The notes beneath the pieces are model-generated. The model saw only the letters and a program-made list of their open reading frames with translations. It did no database searches and was not told the DNA's origin. Both the position numbers and the translations under genes were made by a program. DNA of 33,259 nt from GWF2-43-63 sp964559205. GTDB lineage: Bacteria > Bacteroidota > Bacteroidia > Bacteroidales > DTU049. The stretch is taken from positions 1-33,259 of the forward strand of contig CAZLHV010000011.1 in the NCBI GenBank assembly GCA_964559205.1, given 5' to 3'. Shown here piece by piece: positions 1-8,596 of this stretch; position 1 is the stretch's first letter; each line of letters opens with the position of its first letter.

Positions 1-24
1 AAAATGCAAATATACATCTTTTTA

Positions 25-57
25 CACAGATAATCGACTTTTTCCCGATTATCTGTG
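25..57. repeat. Perfect 12-bp inverted repeat with 9-base loop
   Basis: The arms CACAGATAATCG (25-36) and CGATTATCTGTG (46-57) are exact reverse complements around a T-rich 9-base loop. There is no long T-run directly after either arm, so it is not a convincing intrinsic terminator. It could be a protein-binding palindrome or a hairpin left from a mobile or deleted element; its position just upstream of a gene remnant fits the latter but does not prove it. Confidence 0.75.
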
Positions 58-98
58 CATATTTTGGTGTCTTTTCGTCTTTTACAACATACACTTTA

Positions 99-305
99 AT
101 GAAAATTCCATATTTTGTATTGTATACGATACACTTTTTGCGGTTTCTCAATGCTCAGACGACCATAGATCGCGAGTTTGGAAATCTGGAACGCATTAAA
201 AATAATTATCCCAAAATGGTCGTTTCAATGGATCCTTTCAGGGGAAACACATACAATGGAATTCAGCATCTACAACTTAGAGATTTTCTTTCAATGGAGT
301 TGTAA
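99..305 (+). pseudogene. 3' remnant of an AAA+/DUF4143-type ATPase gene
   Basis: The last ~50 codons (from about base 153) read as the C-terminal tail of the Bacteroidota ATP-binding protein family that couples an AAA-like ATPase with a DUF4143 domain. The recognisable parts are TIDREFGNLERIKNNYPK, VVSMDP and the terminal LRDFL. Intact members are roughly 380-450 residues; nothing of the P-loop or central domain is present and the first ~15 codons do not match the family. I read it as the decayed 3' end of a deleted gene. The family assignment is from memory of the tail motif; it could alternatively be a short orphan protein. Confidence 0.55.
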
Positions 306-428
306 TTTCCTGAAAGAATATTTTAATCTGAAATATTTCGGCAGCTTGATTATACCCAAAGTATCCAGCGCCAATGGAAACTTTTACACATAAGTATTCA
401 TTTTTATTGGAAACTTTCCACAGCTCCA
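306..428. other. Intergenic, no gene seen
   Basis: AT-rich sequence between the ATPase remnant and the terminator of the minus-strand operon. A second reading frame here overlaps the remnant out of frame and has no recognisable protein features. The 10-mer TTTCAATGGA occurs twice nearby (about 225 and 289), without further copies. Confidence 0.5.
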
Positions 429-465
429 CAAAAAAATCCGGCACTGAAAAGTTTCAATGCCGGAT
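429..465 (-). terminator. Rho-independent terminator of the pepA-chaN operon
   Basis: On the minus strand a hairpin with arms ATCCGGCATTGAAA and TTCAGTGCCGGAT closes on a 3-base loop (436-465) and is followed by a run of at least seven T residues (429-436 read as A on plus). It lies 25 bases beyond the TAA at 490-492, not beyond the TAG at 622. That places the transcription unit end after the downstream segment of the ChaN-like frame. Confidence 0.85.
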
Positions 466-489
466 GAATTCACAGGATGAAAGAAGCGA

Positions 490-1350
490 TTAATACGTCT
501 TTGTCATGGTTGAAGGAACAAGCAGCGTGTAATCGCCACTGCCCAGATCTTCTTTCGATGGATTCGACAGATTGTCAAGCTCTGCCACAGAAATGACAAC
601 AATTTTCAGACTGGGTTTCTGCTATTTAACGTACCACACAATGCCTTCGTGGTTATCGCTGTGAAACGATCCGTTGTAATGAATAAATGTGTGTCCGGGC
701 TTCATGTACTGCAGTATAAAATGAGCCATGGTTGCATCTTTTGCGGCCTGTGCCTTTGGCAAATTGTTGTTGACATGTCCGCCACCCATTCCGCCCATAC
801 TCAACATGCTTTTGTAACAGTTCAGGTTCTCGTCGTAGGCCATGGGCAAGGGGGCGATCAACTTTTTAGCATTTACAGAAAGCGAATCCAATGCTTCGAA
901 GCCACCCGCAGCCACCATTGAAGCATAACGCCGCGGGATATTGGTGGCGGCAAACGATAATTTCTTTTCCTTCGCAAACTCAATCAAAGGCTTATAATCG
1001 GTCTGATAATTATTCCAGAGTTTTGCTTCATCCTCGAAATTTTTTTGTTTGATCTTTCCAGCCAGATATTCATCAATCAACAGCTGGTTATCAGCTTCAA
1101 ACATTTCGGCACCAAGAACAATTTTACCCTGTTTCTTTTCATACAAGGCGGCCGTGATCTCGTATTCCATCCAATGGCAGATGGGATTGTTGTGATACTC
1201 TCCGATGAATACGATGTCGGCTTTTGAAAGTTGTGCCACCAGTGTATCCCAGGGCACATCGTTTCCGGCAGGATTCACCATCCGGTATGCGGGCTTTTGA
1301 GCCATGGCCGGGATAGCGGCCAACAGCATCACAAAAAGAAAAAATTTCAT
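490..1350 (-). pseudogene. ChaN-like haem-binding protein gene with in-frame TAG
   Basis: Encodes a ChaN-like (DUF399, Tiki/TraB-related fold) exported protein; the family is linked to haem or iron handling at the envelope. ATG at 1348-1350 gives a clean signal peptide (MKFFLFVMLLAAIPAMA). Family motifs VFIGEYHNN (N-terminal Glu/His) and HYNGSFHSDNHEG (C-terminal His) are present. Codon 243 is TAG (622-624), giving a 242-residue product. In the same frame the sequence continues QKPSLKIVVISVAELDNL, then DYTLLVPSTMTKTY and TAA at 490-492, which matches the usual end of the family; full length would be about 286 codons. A single C-to-T or A-to-T change would explain the stop. It follows pepA by 24 bases and probably shares its transcript. 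Whether the truncated protein works, or the TAG is read through, cannot be judged here; a sequencing error is possible. Confidence 0.8.
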
Positions 1351-1374
1351 GATCAAGATTTTTAAGTTACACAA

Positions 1375-2820
1375 CTATTTTCTGCGCAGCGATTCGGTTT
1401 TCAAAAACTGGTAGAACAGGCGAACTCCGACACCGGTGCCGCCCTTTGGCCAGTAGTTCCACGCGCTGTCCATAAACGCCGGCCCTGCAATATCGAGATG
1501 AATGTATGGATACTCCGTAAACTTTTCAAGGAATTTTCCAGCTGTAATGGCGCCGGCATATTTGCCGCCAATATTGGCCATGTCAGCCACATCCGATTTC
1601 AGCTGCTCGGCATATTCGTCCCAGAAAGGAAACTCAACAATGCGTTCAAACACCTCTTCGGCTGCATCATGCAGTCGTGAAAAATAGCCTGTGGCATCCG
1701 ATTCCATGCCCACAATGGCATAATTGCCAATGGCTGCATGAGCCGATCCTGTCAGGGTGGCAATATCAATCACCAGCATCGGATCATATTTCTGTGCGTA
1801 ACACAAGGCATCGGCAAGAATGAGACGGCCTTCGGCGTCGGTGTTGAGCACTTCAACCGTTTTTCCATTCATCATGGTCAGCACATCGCCCGGAACATAG
1901 GCATCACCGCCGGGACGGTTGTCGGTAGCCGGTATCAGGCCAACCACATGCACTGGCAGTTGCATGGCTGCCACCAAATGCAGCGCCGAAGCCACTGCAG
2001 CTGCTCCCGACATGTCGCATTTCATATCGGCCATCGATGCACCGGGTTTCAGGTTCATTCCGCCTGTGTCGTACATCACACCTTTGCCGACAAGTACATA
2101 AGGCTTACTGTTCACAGCTTTTTTCGGCTTATACTCAAGAATAGTAAACGAAGGTTCTGTAACACTGCCCCGGTTTACGCCCAGCAATCCGCCCATTTTC
2201 ATGGCTGCAATTTTCTGCTTCGAAAGCACCTCAACTTTCACCGGAACATCCTTCATAAACTCTTTTACACGATTCGGAAAAGTAGCCGAGGTCAGCTCGG
2301 CAGGGATCTCGTTCACCAGATCGCGGGCAAAACTCACTGCACGCTGTATTCTTTGCAGCTCAAACACATGAACGAATTCAACCATGTTCTGACGAAGCAT
2401 CACTGTTTGCAAATGCTTGGCGGGCTTATGATCTGTTTTGTAGGCCAGAAACTCATAGTTGCCCAACATCAAACCCTCGAGAAAAAACTGTGCAAGGCCG
2501 GGTTCATCATTGCAAACTTCAACACTAAGTGACTCATGCTTGTGTTTGTTGACAAGCTTCAGCACATCGTTTCCAAGACGACGAACCAATTCGGTATCAT
2601 CATCACTTTTTATCTTCTCAGGCAAAACAGCAATCACATCAAGATAAGGCAGACGGTTGAAAGAAATCACTTTTGCCTTTTCCTTTTTAATCATCTGTCG
2701 CGCATATGCAAATTCCTCTTCAGTAAAAATATTGTCGGGCAGATGCTCGAGCGTATCGGTGATATATACTGTGGTGCCTTTTATGGTTCGGCGACGGAAA
2801 AATTCAATTTTAATGTCCAT
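1375..2820 (-). CDS. pepA: Leucyl aminopeptidase, M17 family
   Basis: Cytosolic dizinc (or manganese) aminopeptidase that removes N-terminal residues from peptides. The protein is 481 residues, normal for M17. The C-terminal catalytic half carries VGKGVMYDTGG (metal-binding Lys and Asp), KCDMSGAAAV (metal Asp) and the family signature NTDAEGRL with its Asp and Glu ligands. The N-terminal half is the variable macro-like domain. I chose the ATG at 2818-2820 (MDIKIEFF) because a Bacteroidota -7 box sits 16-23 bases upstream; the longer frame reading to 2895 would include that promoter. First gene of a two-gene minus-strand unit with the ChaN-like gene 24 bases downstream. Confidence 0.95.
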   Translation of the reverse strand: MDIKIEFFRRRTIKGTTVYITDTLEHLPDNIFTEEEFAYARQMIKKEKAKVISFNRLPYLDVIAVLPEKIKSDDDTELVRRLGNDVLKLVNKHKHESLSVEVCNDEPGLAQFFLEGLMLGNYEFLAYKTDHKPAKHLQTVMLRQNMVEFVHVFELQRIQRAVSFARDLVNEIPAELTSATFPNRVKEFMKDVPVKVEVLSKQKIAAMKMGGLLGVNRGSVTEPSFTILEYKPKKAVNSKPYVLVGKGVMYDTGGMNLKPGASMADMKCDMSGAAAVASALHLVAAMQLPVHVVGLIPATDNRPGGDAYVPGDVLTMMNGKTVEVLNTDAEGRLILADALCYAQKYDPMLVIDIATLTGSAHAAIGNYAIVGMESDATGYFSRLHDAAEEVFERIVEFPFWDEYAEQLKSDVADMANIGGKYAGAITAGKFLEKFTEYPYIHLDIAGPAFMDSAWNYWPKGGTGVGVRLFYQFLKTESLRRK

Positions 2821-2835
2821 TTGCAGTTTTTTGTG

Positions 2836-2843
2836 CAAATGTA
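2836..2843 (-). promoter_or_regulatory. Predicted -7 promoter box for pepA
   Basis: Minus-strand TACATTTG matches the Bacteroidota sigma-ABfr -7 consensus TAnnTTTG. A TTG occurs at 2861-2863 as a possible weak -33 element, although the spacing (17) is shorter than the usual 19-21. Predicted transcription start is about ten bases before the ATG at 2820. Confidence 0.6.
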
Positions 2844-3282
2844 TGATTTTATTCCCACCGCAACACAGACCCGAAAAACGAACAAACAATGACACATATC
2901 ATAATACCAGCTGAAATACAATCAATTAGCAAAAATAAAAATGATACACGGCATGAAAAACAGGGAAAATATTTATCCTCACAATAGGTTATTTTACATT
3001 CTGTTAATACACACTTATTGTCTCAATCTGCATGTCATGAAATTTGCCTAGTCAAATTGATCTGTTCATCAAAACAGGAAATTTCACACTCGATTTGTCT
3101 TCAAACTTATTAACGCTCATATTGTTGCGAAAAATCATTCCGGTCTCCTCACCATCGTCGTTTCGTTCAAACACGTTTCAAAAAATACTTCGCATCGGAT
3201 TATTGTGCGATCATACAAAGAAAAAAAAGCTGTCATCACAATACAATTGCGATGCAACCACTTTCCGGTCAACATAAGTTCA
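2844..3282. other. Divergent intergenic region, no gene seen
   Basis: About 440 AT-rich bases between the divergent pepA and mqnC genes. I see no credible coding region, RNA gene or long inverted repeat. It must carry control sequences for both flanking units, of which only the two -7 boxes at its ends are recognisable. Confidence 0.5.
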
Positions 3283-3290
3283 TACCTTTG
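3283..3290 (+). promoter_or_regulatory. Predicted -7 promoter box for mqnC
   Basis: TACCTTTG matches TAnnTTTG and ends five bases before the mqnC ATG at 3296. If used, transcription would start at or next to the start codon, giving a leaderless or nearly leaderless message. No convincing -33 TTTG at the expected distance. Confidence 0.5.
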
Positions 3291-3295
3291 CATGC

Positions 3296-4390
3296 ATGAA
3301 TTCGAACGATATTGGGAAGGTCTTTGAAAAGGTGGCTGACGGCAGGCTGCTCGAAGAAGCCGAGGCCATACAGTTGTATGCTCAGGCCCCGCTGCATGAG
3401 TTAATGAACGCTGCACACCAAAAGCGCATGCAGCTACACCCCGACCGTAGTGTCAGCTGGATGATTGACCGAAATGTGAACATCACCAACGTCTGTATCA
3501 CCGCCTGTCGTTTCTGCAATTTCAGTTGTGCAAAAAACAGTTCGCGGGCCTTTGTTGCCACGCGCGATGAATACCGCCAAAAAATCGGCGAGCTGTTTCA
3601 CCTTGGCGGAGATCAATTGCTGCTTCAGGGAGGGCTGCATCCCGACCTTGGGCTTGCGTTCTACAGCTCCTTGTTCAGCTGGATGAAATCGGAATTCCCA
3701 ACACTGAAACTTCATGCGCTTAGTCCTGCAGAAATTGATTTTATTGCAAGAAGCGAAAGCCTTTCGCATGAAGCAGTGTTACGCGAACTCACCATGGCAG
3801 GGCTCGACAGCCTTCCGGGCGCCGGTGCCGAGATATTGTCAGACCGGGTTCGAGCCATCGTTTCGCCTGCCAAAATAAGTGTATCGGCATGGCTCGGCGT
3901 GATGCGGGCTGCACACCGTCTGGGAATGGTCACTTCGGCCACCATGATGTTTGGTCATGTCGAAACCCTGGAAGAGAGAATCAGACATTTGTTTTTGCTT
4001 CGCAATGTACAGGACGAAAAGCCCGCAGACAGCCCTGGCTTTCTGTCATTCATTCCCTGGCCATTTTATGCTGAAAACACCACCCTGCTGCGCGAAGGGC
4101 TGGTAAAGCATTTCCCAACGCCATCCGAATACATCAGGCTGATCGCTATTTCGCGCCTTGTACTGAATAACATACCCCACCTTCAGGCATCGTGGCTCAC
4201 CGTGGGCAACACCACCGCTGCTGTATGTCTTTGGGCCGGAGCCGACGATCTGGGCAGCATCATGATTGAAGAAAATGTGGTTTCATCGGCTGGCGCATCA
4301 TTCAGGCTTGATGCTGAAAAAATGATACAGCTCATAAAAGAAAGCGGATTTGAACCCAGACGAAGAAATCAGGATTTTAAATCATTCTGA
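3296..4390 (+). CDS. mqnC: Cyclic dehypoxanthinyl futalosine synthase MqnC
   Basis: Radical-SAM enzyme that cyclises dehypoxanthinyl futalosine in the futalosine pathway to menaquinone. 364 residues. The iron-sulfur cluster motif is C67-x3-C71-x2-C74 (CITACRFC), preceded by NVNITNVC typical of MqnC/MqnE/CofH-like proteins. The C-terminal segment GADDLGSIMIEENVVSSAG and the tail EPRRRNQDF point to MqnC rather than MqnE (aminofutalosine synthase). No other menaquinone gene is in the window, as is common because mqn genes are often scattered. The stop lies 70 bases before xseA. Confidence in the radical-SAM futalosine family is very high, in MqnC specifically high. Confidence 0.92.
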   Translation: MNSNDIGKVFEKVADGRLLEEAEAIQLYAQAPLHELMNAAHQKRMQLHPDRSVSWMIDRNVNITNVCITACRFCNFSCAKNSSRAFVATRDEYRQKIGELFHLGGDQLLLQGGLHPDLGLAFYSSLFSWMKSEFPTLKLHALSPAEIDFIARSESLSHEAVLRELTMAGLDSLPGAGAEILSDRVRAIVSPAKISVSAWLGVMRAAHRLGMVTSATMMFGHVETLEERIRHLFLLRNVQDEKPADSPGFLSFIPWPFYAENTTLLREGLVKHFPTPSEYIRLIAISRLVLNNIPHLQASWLTVGNTTAAVCLWAGADDLGSIMIEENVVSSAGASFRLDAEKMIQLIKESGFEPRRRNQDFKSF

Positions 4391-4460
4391 CAGAAATAAT
4401 GCCTGTGTCATATCATTTGCGGACCACAAACTATTTGTATTTTTACAAAAAAATCATTTC

Positions 4461-5861
4461 ATGCCCACCTTCAGTCCAAATTCGTCTGTTTTATCGCTTA
4501 GCGAACTACTGATCAAGGTAAGGCAAACCATTGCCGGTGAATTTCCATTACCTTTGTGGGTACGGGCAGACATGCTGAAGCTGAACCATTACACGGTAAC
4601 CGGACATGCCTTCCCTGAGCTGGTAGAAAAATCTGAAGGCAAAGTCACTGCAAAGGTGCAATCGGTGATTTGGTCGGGCGATCTTGACAGAATTTCATCA
4701 AATTTCAGGGCTGTGACCGGAAAGCAGCTCAACGACGGAATTTCCATTCTTTTTCTCGCCGAAGTAAGGTTTCATGAACAATTTGGAATGAGATTGCGCA
4801 TTCTCGAAATTGACGCCATGTATACCCTTGGCCAAATGGCCATGGAGAAAAAGAAAACCATTGAAAGGCTCAAAAGCGAAGGCCTGTTCGACAGAAACAA
4901 AAGTCAGGTTTTGGCGGGAGTTCCCTGGCGACTGGCGGTGATTAGTGCCGCCACAAGTCGTGGATTCAGCGACCTGAAAAACATTTTACGTGTCGAGGGA
5001 GCCCCTTTTAAAATGGATTTGAAATTATTTACTGCTGTGCTACAGGGAAGCCGGGGCGTTGAAACCATTGCTGCCAGAATTCGCATGATTGGCCAACGTC
5101 GCGGGGAATTCGACGCCATTTTAATCATCCGAGGAGGCGGCGATGACACGGGCATGGATTGTTACGACCATTACGAACTGGCCAGAGCTGTTTGCGAATG
5201 TCCACTGCCAGTGATCACAGGGATTGGTCATTCCACAAATGAAACGGTGGTCGAAATGGTGGCGCATACCAATAAAATCACGCCCACCGACGTAGGCTAT
5301 TTTATTTTGGGAAAATATGCCGAACAGCTTAATATCATCCGCGAACTGACCGGAAGACTGTCGGCTCAGGCTTTGATGGCACTGGCAGAGCACGACGACT
5401 GGATTGAAAACCTCACAAACGACATTTACTACAGTGCCCGTGAAATGTTTCAGGAACAGAAAATATTTCTTACCCAGTGTATCAATGTGCTTAACCTCAG
5501 GAACACCTCTATCGTGAACAGGCACAACAGGATCATTGATACTCACCTGCAAAGAATAACCTCCAGCGTTCGGGATCAGCTTCGCGATGCACTGCACGGC
5601 AACAAACTTCATCAGCAACAATTGCAGGGGGCTTCGCAAAGAATTCCGCAGCTACTGCACTCAAGCCTGAATTTGCTTGAAAGCAAAGTCAACATGCTTG
5701 ATCCGATTCAGGTATTAAAAAGAGGATACAGCATCACCCTGCGAAACGGACGTGTGGTGATCGATGCTTCCATCCTTAACGAAGGCGACATGCTCGAAAC
5801 CATACTGCACGACAGCCGTATTCTATCCGTTGTTCAACAAACAAACAAAAACAATGAGTGA
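4461..5861 (+). CDS. xseA: Exodeoxyribonuclease VII large subunit
   Basis: Large subunit of the single-strand-specific, bidirectional exonuclease VII, which works in DNA repair and recombination in the cytoplasm. From the ATG at 4461 (MPTFSPNSS) the protein is 466 residues, the usual size. N-terminal OB-fold (~1-110, including VTGHAFPELVEKSEGKVTA), catalytic domain with LAVISAATSRGFSD, IIRGGGDDTG and PVITGIGHSTNETVVEMVAH, then a helical coiled region and a C-terminal LKRGYSITLRNGRVV segment typical of XseA. An upstream in-frame ATG at 4350 would overlap mqnC by 41 bases and adds nothing family-like, so I reject it. Overlaps xseB by 8 bases, consistent with translational coupling. Confidence 0.96.
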   Translation: MPTFSPNSSVLSLSELLIKVRQTIAGEFPLPLWVRADMLKLNHYTVTGHAFPELVEKSEGKVTAKVQSVIWSGDLDRISSNFRAVTGKQLNDGISILFLAEVRFHEQFGMRLRILEIDAMYTLGQMAMEKKKTIERLKSEGLFDRNKSQVLAGVPWRLAVISAATSRGFSDLKNILRVEGAPFKMDLKLFTAVLQGSRGVETIAARIRMIGQRRGEFDAILIIRGGGDDTGMDCYDHYELARAVCECPLPVITGIGHSTNETVVEMVAHTNKITPTDVGYFILGKYAEQLNIIRELTGRLSAQALMALAEHDDWIENLTNDIYYSAREMFQEQKIFLTQCINVLNLRNTSIVNRHNRIIDTHLQRITSSVRDQLRDALHGNKLHQQQLQGASQRIPQLLHSSLNLLESKVNMLDPIQVLKRGYSITLRNGRVVIDASILNEGDMLETILHDSRILSVVQQTNKNNE

Positions 5862-6075
5862 ACTAACCTATTCCGATGCTCTCACAGAACTTGAGAACAT
5901 CGTTAAAGAAATTGAAAACGAAACGCCAGACCCCGACACGCTCATGATGCGAGTGAAACGGGCAGCCGAACTCATCCTCTTTTGCCGGAAACGATTGCTG
6001 AACAGCGAAACAGAAATCAACAATGTCTTGAGTAAGCTGACAGGCAATGCCGACGAAGAATCTGAAAATGATTAA
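5854..6075 (+). CDS. xseB: Exodeoxyribonuclease VII small subunit
   Basis: Small helical subunit that binds the XseA C-terminal helices to form active exonuclease VII. 73 residues from the ATG at 5854, beginning MSELTYSDALTELENIV, matching the family's N-terminal pattern (SYEEALxELExIV). It starts eight bases before the xseA stop, which decides the start over an in-frame upstream ATG inside xseA. The tail NADEESEND is acidic as in most homologues. Confidence 0.93.
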   Translation: MSELTYSDALTELENIVKEIENETPDPDTLMMRVKRAAELILFCRKRLLNSETEINNVLSKLTGNADEESEND

Positions 6076-6114
6076 GAAAGGATTGCCTATCTTTACAACT
6101 GCAAAAAAGAAATC

Positions 6115-7665
6115 ATGAAAAAAACATATCTGTTGTCACTGATTGTGATCAGTTCTTTGTTTTGTCAGGCACAGCCGGGCACCTTAGACAGCGACTTCGA
6201 TGCAGATGGTAAAGTGACCTCATTGGTCAGTGCTGGCAGCAATTCCATTGGCGATCTGGTGGTTCAACCCGACGGGAAAATAGTTGCCGTCATCTATGCG
6301 CACAATGGCACTGACTATGATTTTGGGGCAATCCGTTACAATATAGATGGTAGTATCGACAACACATTTGGAACCGGTGGGAGTTTCATTCAGGACTTGA
6401 ACAATGCATATGATTACAGCAACAGCATTGCTCTTCAAAACGATGGAAAAATAGTTTTAGCCGGCACAACTGGCAACGGGCTTAACGACGATTTCTGCCT
6501 TATGAGACTCAATCCCAATGGCACCCTCGACAATACATTCAGTGTTGATGGCATCGTGAAAACATCATTTGGAGCCGAAAACGACGATTGTTACTGCATG
6601 GCCATTCAGCCCGACGGAAAAATTGTGGTGGCCGGATATACCGATCTGGGCAGCACAAATTCGCTGGCTATGGCACGGTACAATACCGACGGCACCCTCG
6701 ACCTTACATTCAATGGCACAGGAAAAGTCACTGAATCAATTGGCACCGACGGTACGGTGATCTGGAGCATGGGTCTTCAGTCGGATGGAAAAATCGTACT
6801 CGTAGGCGGCGCCGATAACGGATTTTCCTATCGGTTTACTGCAATTCGTTACACCACCACTGGCCAACTTGATGTCTCCTTCAGCAACGATGGATATGAA
6901 GTATTTCAGATAGGAAGCGAACTGGGCATCGCAAATGCCATGGCTGTTTGCCACGATAATAAAATCATCCTAGCGGGCTATTATACCAACAGCGGTGATA
7001 ATGATCTGGCTATCCTTAAACTCAATGCCAATGGATCAGTGGACAACAGTTTCGGCACCTCGGGATTGGTCACAAGCGACATCGACGGACAATCGAACAC
7101 CATCAATGACATTTATGTTCAACCCGACGGAAAACTGGTTTTTGCAGGTGTTCAGGGATTAAATGCCAACGCCGGTTTTCTGGTGGGCCGCTTCGACTCC
7201 ACAGGGTTGTGGGATACCGGATTCGGCACATACGGATATGTGACAACAAATTTTGACGTTTCCCGCGACGAAGCCAAGGCCGTGGTGATGCAACCCGATG
7301 GCCGAATCGTGGCTGGAGGTCTCACCTGGATTGGCACTGAACAATATGCAGCCATGGCCAGATATCTTTCCGGATTGAACATTGGCACTCCTGAGTTTGG
7401 CAGCTTGACGGCAACGGTTCTCATTTATCCTAACCCGGTTCATGGGGAAGCCATATTGGAGTATGATTTGCAACAGGTCGAAACCATATCGTTGAAACTT
7501 ATGGACATCACCGGAAACGAGATTCGTGTATTTTCTGAAGCTGAAACACAGAAAGCAGGAAAACAGCAGAAGCTCTTGAACCTGAATGGTGTTCCTGCTG
7601 GAAACTATGTGATTGTATTAAGCAATGGGCAAGGCACACAAAGCATTCGCATAATGATTATCTGA
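6115..7665 (+). CDS. Secreted delta-60-repeat protein with T9SS sorting domain
   Basis: 516 residues. A signal peptide (MKKTYLLSLIVISSLFCQAQ) is followed by about seven delta-60 repeats of ~55 residues, each with a DxxFxxxG turn (for example GSIDNTFGTGGSF) and a QPDGKIV-like strand; such repeats probably fold as a beta-propeller. The last ~85 residues are a type A T9SS C-terminal domain, recognisable from VLIYPNPVHGEAILEYDL, LMDITGNEI and PAGNYVIVL. Inferred location is the cell surface or medium after T9SS export. A weak -7 box (TATCTTTA near 6088) precedes it, so it may have its own promoter 39 bases after xseB. The substrate or role is unknown. Confidence 0.88.
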   Translation: MKKTYLLSLIVISSLFCQAQPGTLDSDFDADGKVTSLVSAGSNSIGDLVVQPDGKIVAVIYAHNGTDYDFGAIRYNIDGSIDNTFGTGGSFIQDLNNAYDYSNSIALQNDGKIVLAGTTGNGLNDDFCLMRLNPNGTLDNTFSVDGIVKTSFGAENDDCYCMAIQPDGKIVVAGYTDLGSTNSLAMARYNTDGTLDLTFNGTGKVTESIGTDGTVIWSMGLQSDGKIVLVGGADNGFSYRFTAIRYTTTGQLDVSFSNDGYEVFQIGSELGIANAMAVCHDNKIILAGYYTNSGDNDLAILKLNANGSVDNSFGTSGLVTSDIDGQSNTINDIYVQPDGKLVFAGVQGLNANAGFLVGRFDSTGLWDTGFGTYGYVTTNFDVSRDEAKAVVMQPDGRIVAGGLTWIGTEQYAAMARYLSGLNIGTPEFGSLTATVLIYPNPVHGEAILEYDLQQVETISLKLMDITGNEIRVFSEAETQKAGKQQKLLNLNGVPAGNYVIVLSNGQGTQSIRIMII

Positions 7666-7803
7666 CACACTTCATGCTCATATTTTACGCATCAAACACT
7701 GTATATGATGTTCCTTCTTAAGCAACAAACAGTTCAACTTTTCTAACGTCATTTCGCAGCATTGAAAATTTATCCGATATTTGCACATTCATAGACCTAT
7801 GCA

Positions 7804-8595
7804 ATGAACAACAAAGGCCGCTGGCAACGGATTGTACATAAACTTCGGTTTCCCTACCGACTGGTAATCATGAACGAGAGTACTTTCGAGGAGAAATTTT
7901 CGCTTCGCTTGTCTCGTCTGAATGTATTTGTGGTCATTGCCATTGTATCACTGCTATTAATCACACTCACCGTTTTCCTGATTGCGTTCACTCCTCTACG
8001 CGAGTACATTCCGGGTTATGGAAGCGTTGAAGAAAGAGAGATGGTTTATCGCCTGTCCATGAAAACCGATAGTCTTGAACAGGAGCTGGTGAGCCGGGAT
8101 CAGTATTTTCAGGACTTTTTTGCCTTGCTGAACAACACCGATTCATCGCTGATGACAGCTACTTACGACACATATTCGGCTCAGGACATTGCTCAACCCG
8201 ACACTGAAAGCTCCGGTGGTGGGAAAAACCTATATTTTCTATCTCCGGTGAAAGGAACAGTGATTAATAATTATCATCCCTCAAACCGGCATTTTGCAGT
8301 GGATATCGGAGCATCAAAAGGCTCAGTGGTTCAAAGCATTGCAGATGGAACCGTGCTTTTTTCAGACTGGACATTGTCAGGAGGATTCACCACCATTATT
8401 TTGCATCCAGGCAAGGTTGTGAGTGTTTACATGCATAATTCCTCTCTCCAGAAAAAACAGGGAGAAACGGTCAAAGCCGGCGATCCTATTGCTGTCATAG
8501 GCAATACCGGCGAAAACACAAGTGGCCCACACTTACATTTTGAATTATGGGTTGACCTTCAACCGGTGAATCCTGCCAATTATATTTCATTCTGA
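7804..8595 (+). CDS. M23 family peptidase, membrane-anchored
   Basis: LytM/M23-type zinc endopeptidase expected to cut peptidoglycan cross-links in the periplasm. 263 residues: a basic N-terminus (1-39), one membrane helix at about 40-62, a linker, and the M23 domain at ~148-258. Zinc and catalytic residues are present: H163 and D167 in HFAVD, H211 in YMHNS, and H243/H245 in GPHLHFELW. It closely resembles the membrane-anchored M23 proteins commonly found in Bacteroidota, some of which feed cell-division or shape control. The stop is one base before dxr, so the two are probably one unit with rseP. Confidence 0.92.
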   Translation: MNNKGRWQRIVHKLRFPYRLVIMNESTFEEKFSLRLSRLNVFVVIAIVSLLLITLTVFLIAFTPLREYIPGYGSVEEREMVYRLSMKTDSLEQELVSRDQYFQDFFALLNNTDSSLMTATYDTYSAQDIAQPDTESSGGGKNLYFLSPVKGTVINNYHPSNRHFAVDIGASKGSVVQSIADGTVLFSDWTLSGGFTTIILHPGKVVSVYMHNSSLQKKQGETVKAGDPIAVIGNTGENTSGPHLHFELWVDLQPVNPANYISF

Positions 8596-8596
8596 C

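Noticed and set aside
25..57. Inverted repeat as an intrinsic terminator
   Set aside because: No adequate T-run follows either arm and no gene clearly ends beside it within the window.
225..298. Two copies of TTTCAATGGA as a CRISPR repeat remnant
   Set aside because: Only a 10-base match, two copies, no regular spacers or array; one copy lies inside the ATPase remnant's reading frame.
490..1350. Genome-wide reassignment of TAG to explain the internal codon in the ChaN-like gene
   Set aside because: TAG is the terminal stop of pepA, dxr, rseP, dNK and porQ in this window, each at the normal family length.
1738..2532. Long plus-strand open frame opposite pepA
   Set aside because: Antisense to a well-supported gene, His/Cys-rich nonsense composition and no family-like features.
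3296..4390. MqnE or ThiH/CofH identity for the radical-SAM gene
   Set aside because: The C-terminal MIEENVVSSAG and PRRRNQDF pattern fits MqnC; MqnE has a different block there.
6115..7665. Delta-60 protein as part of the xse operon by function
   Set aside because: It lies close behind xseB but has its own promoter-like sequence and an unrelated, exported product.
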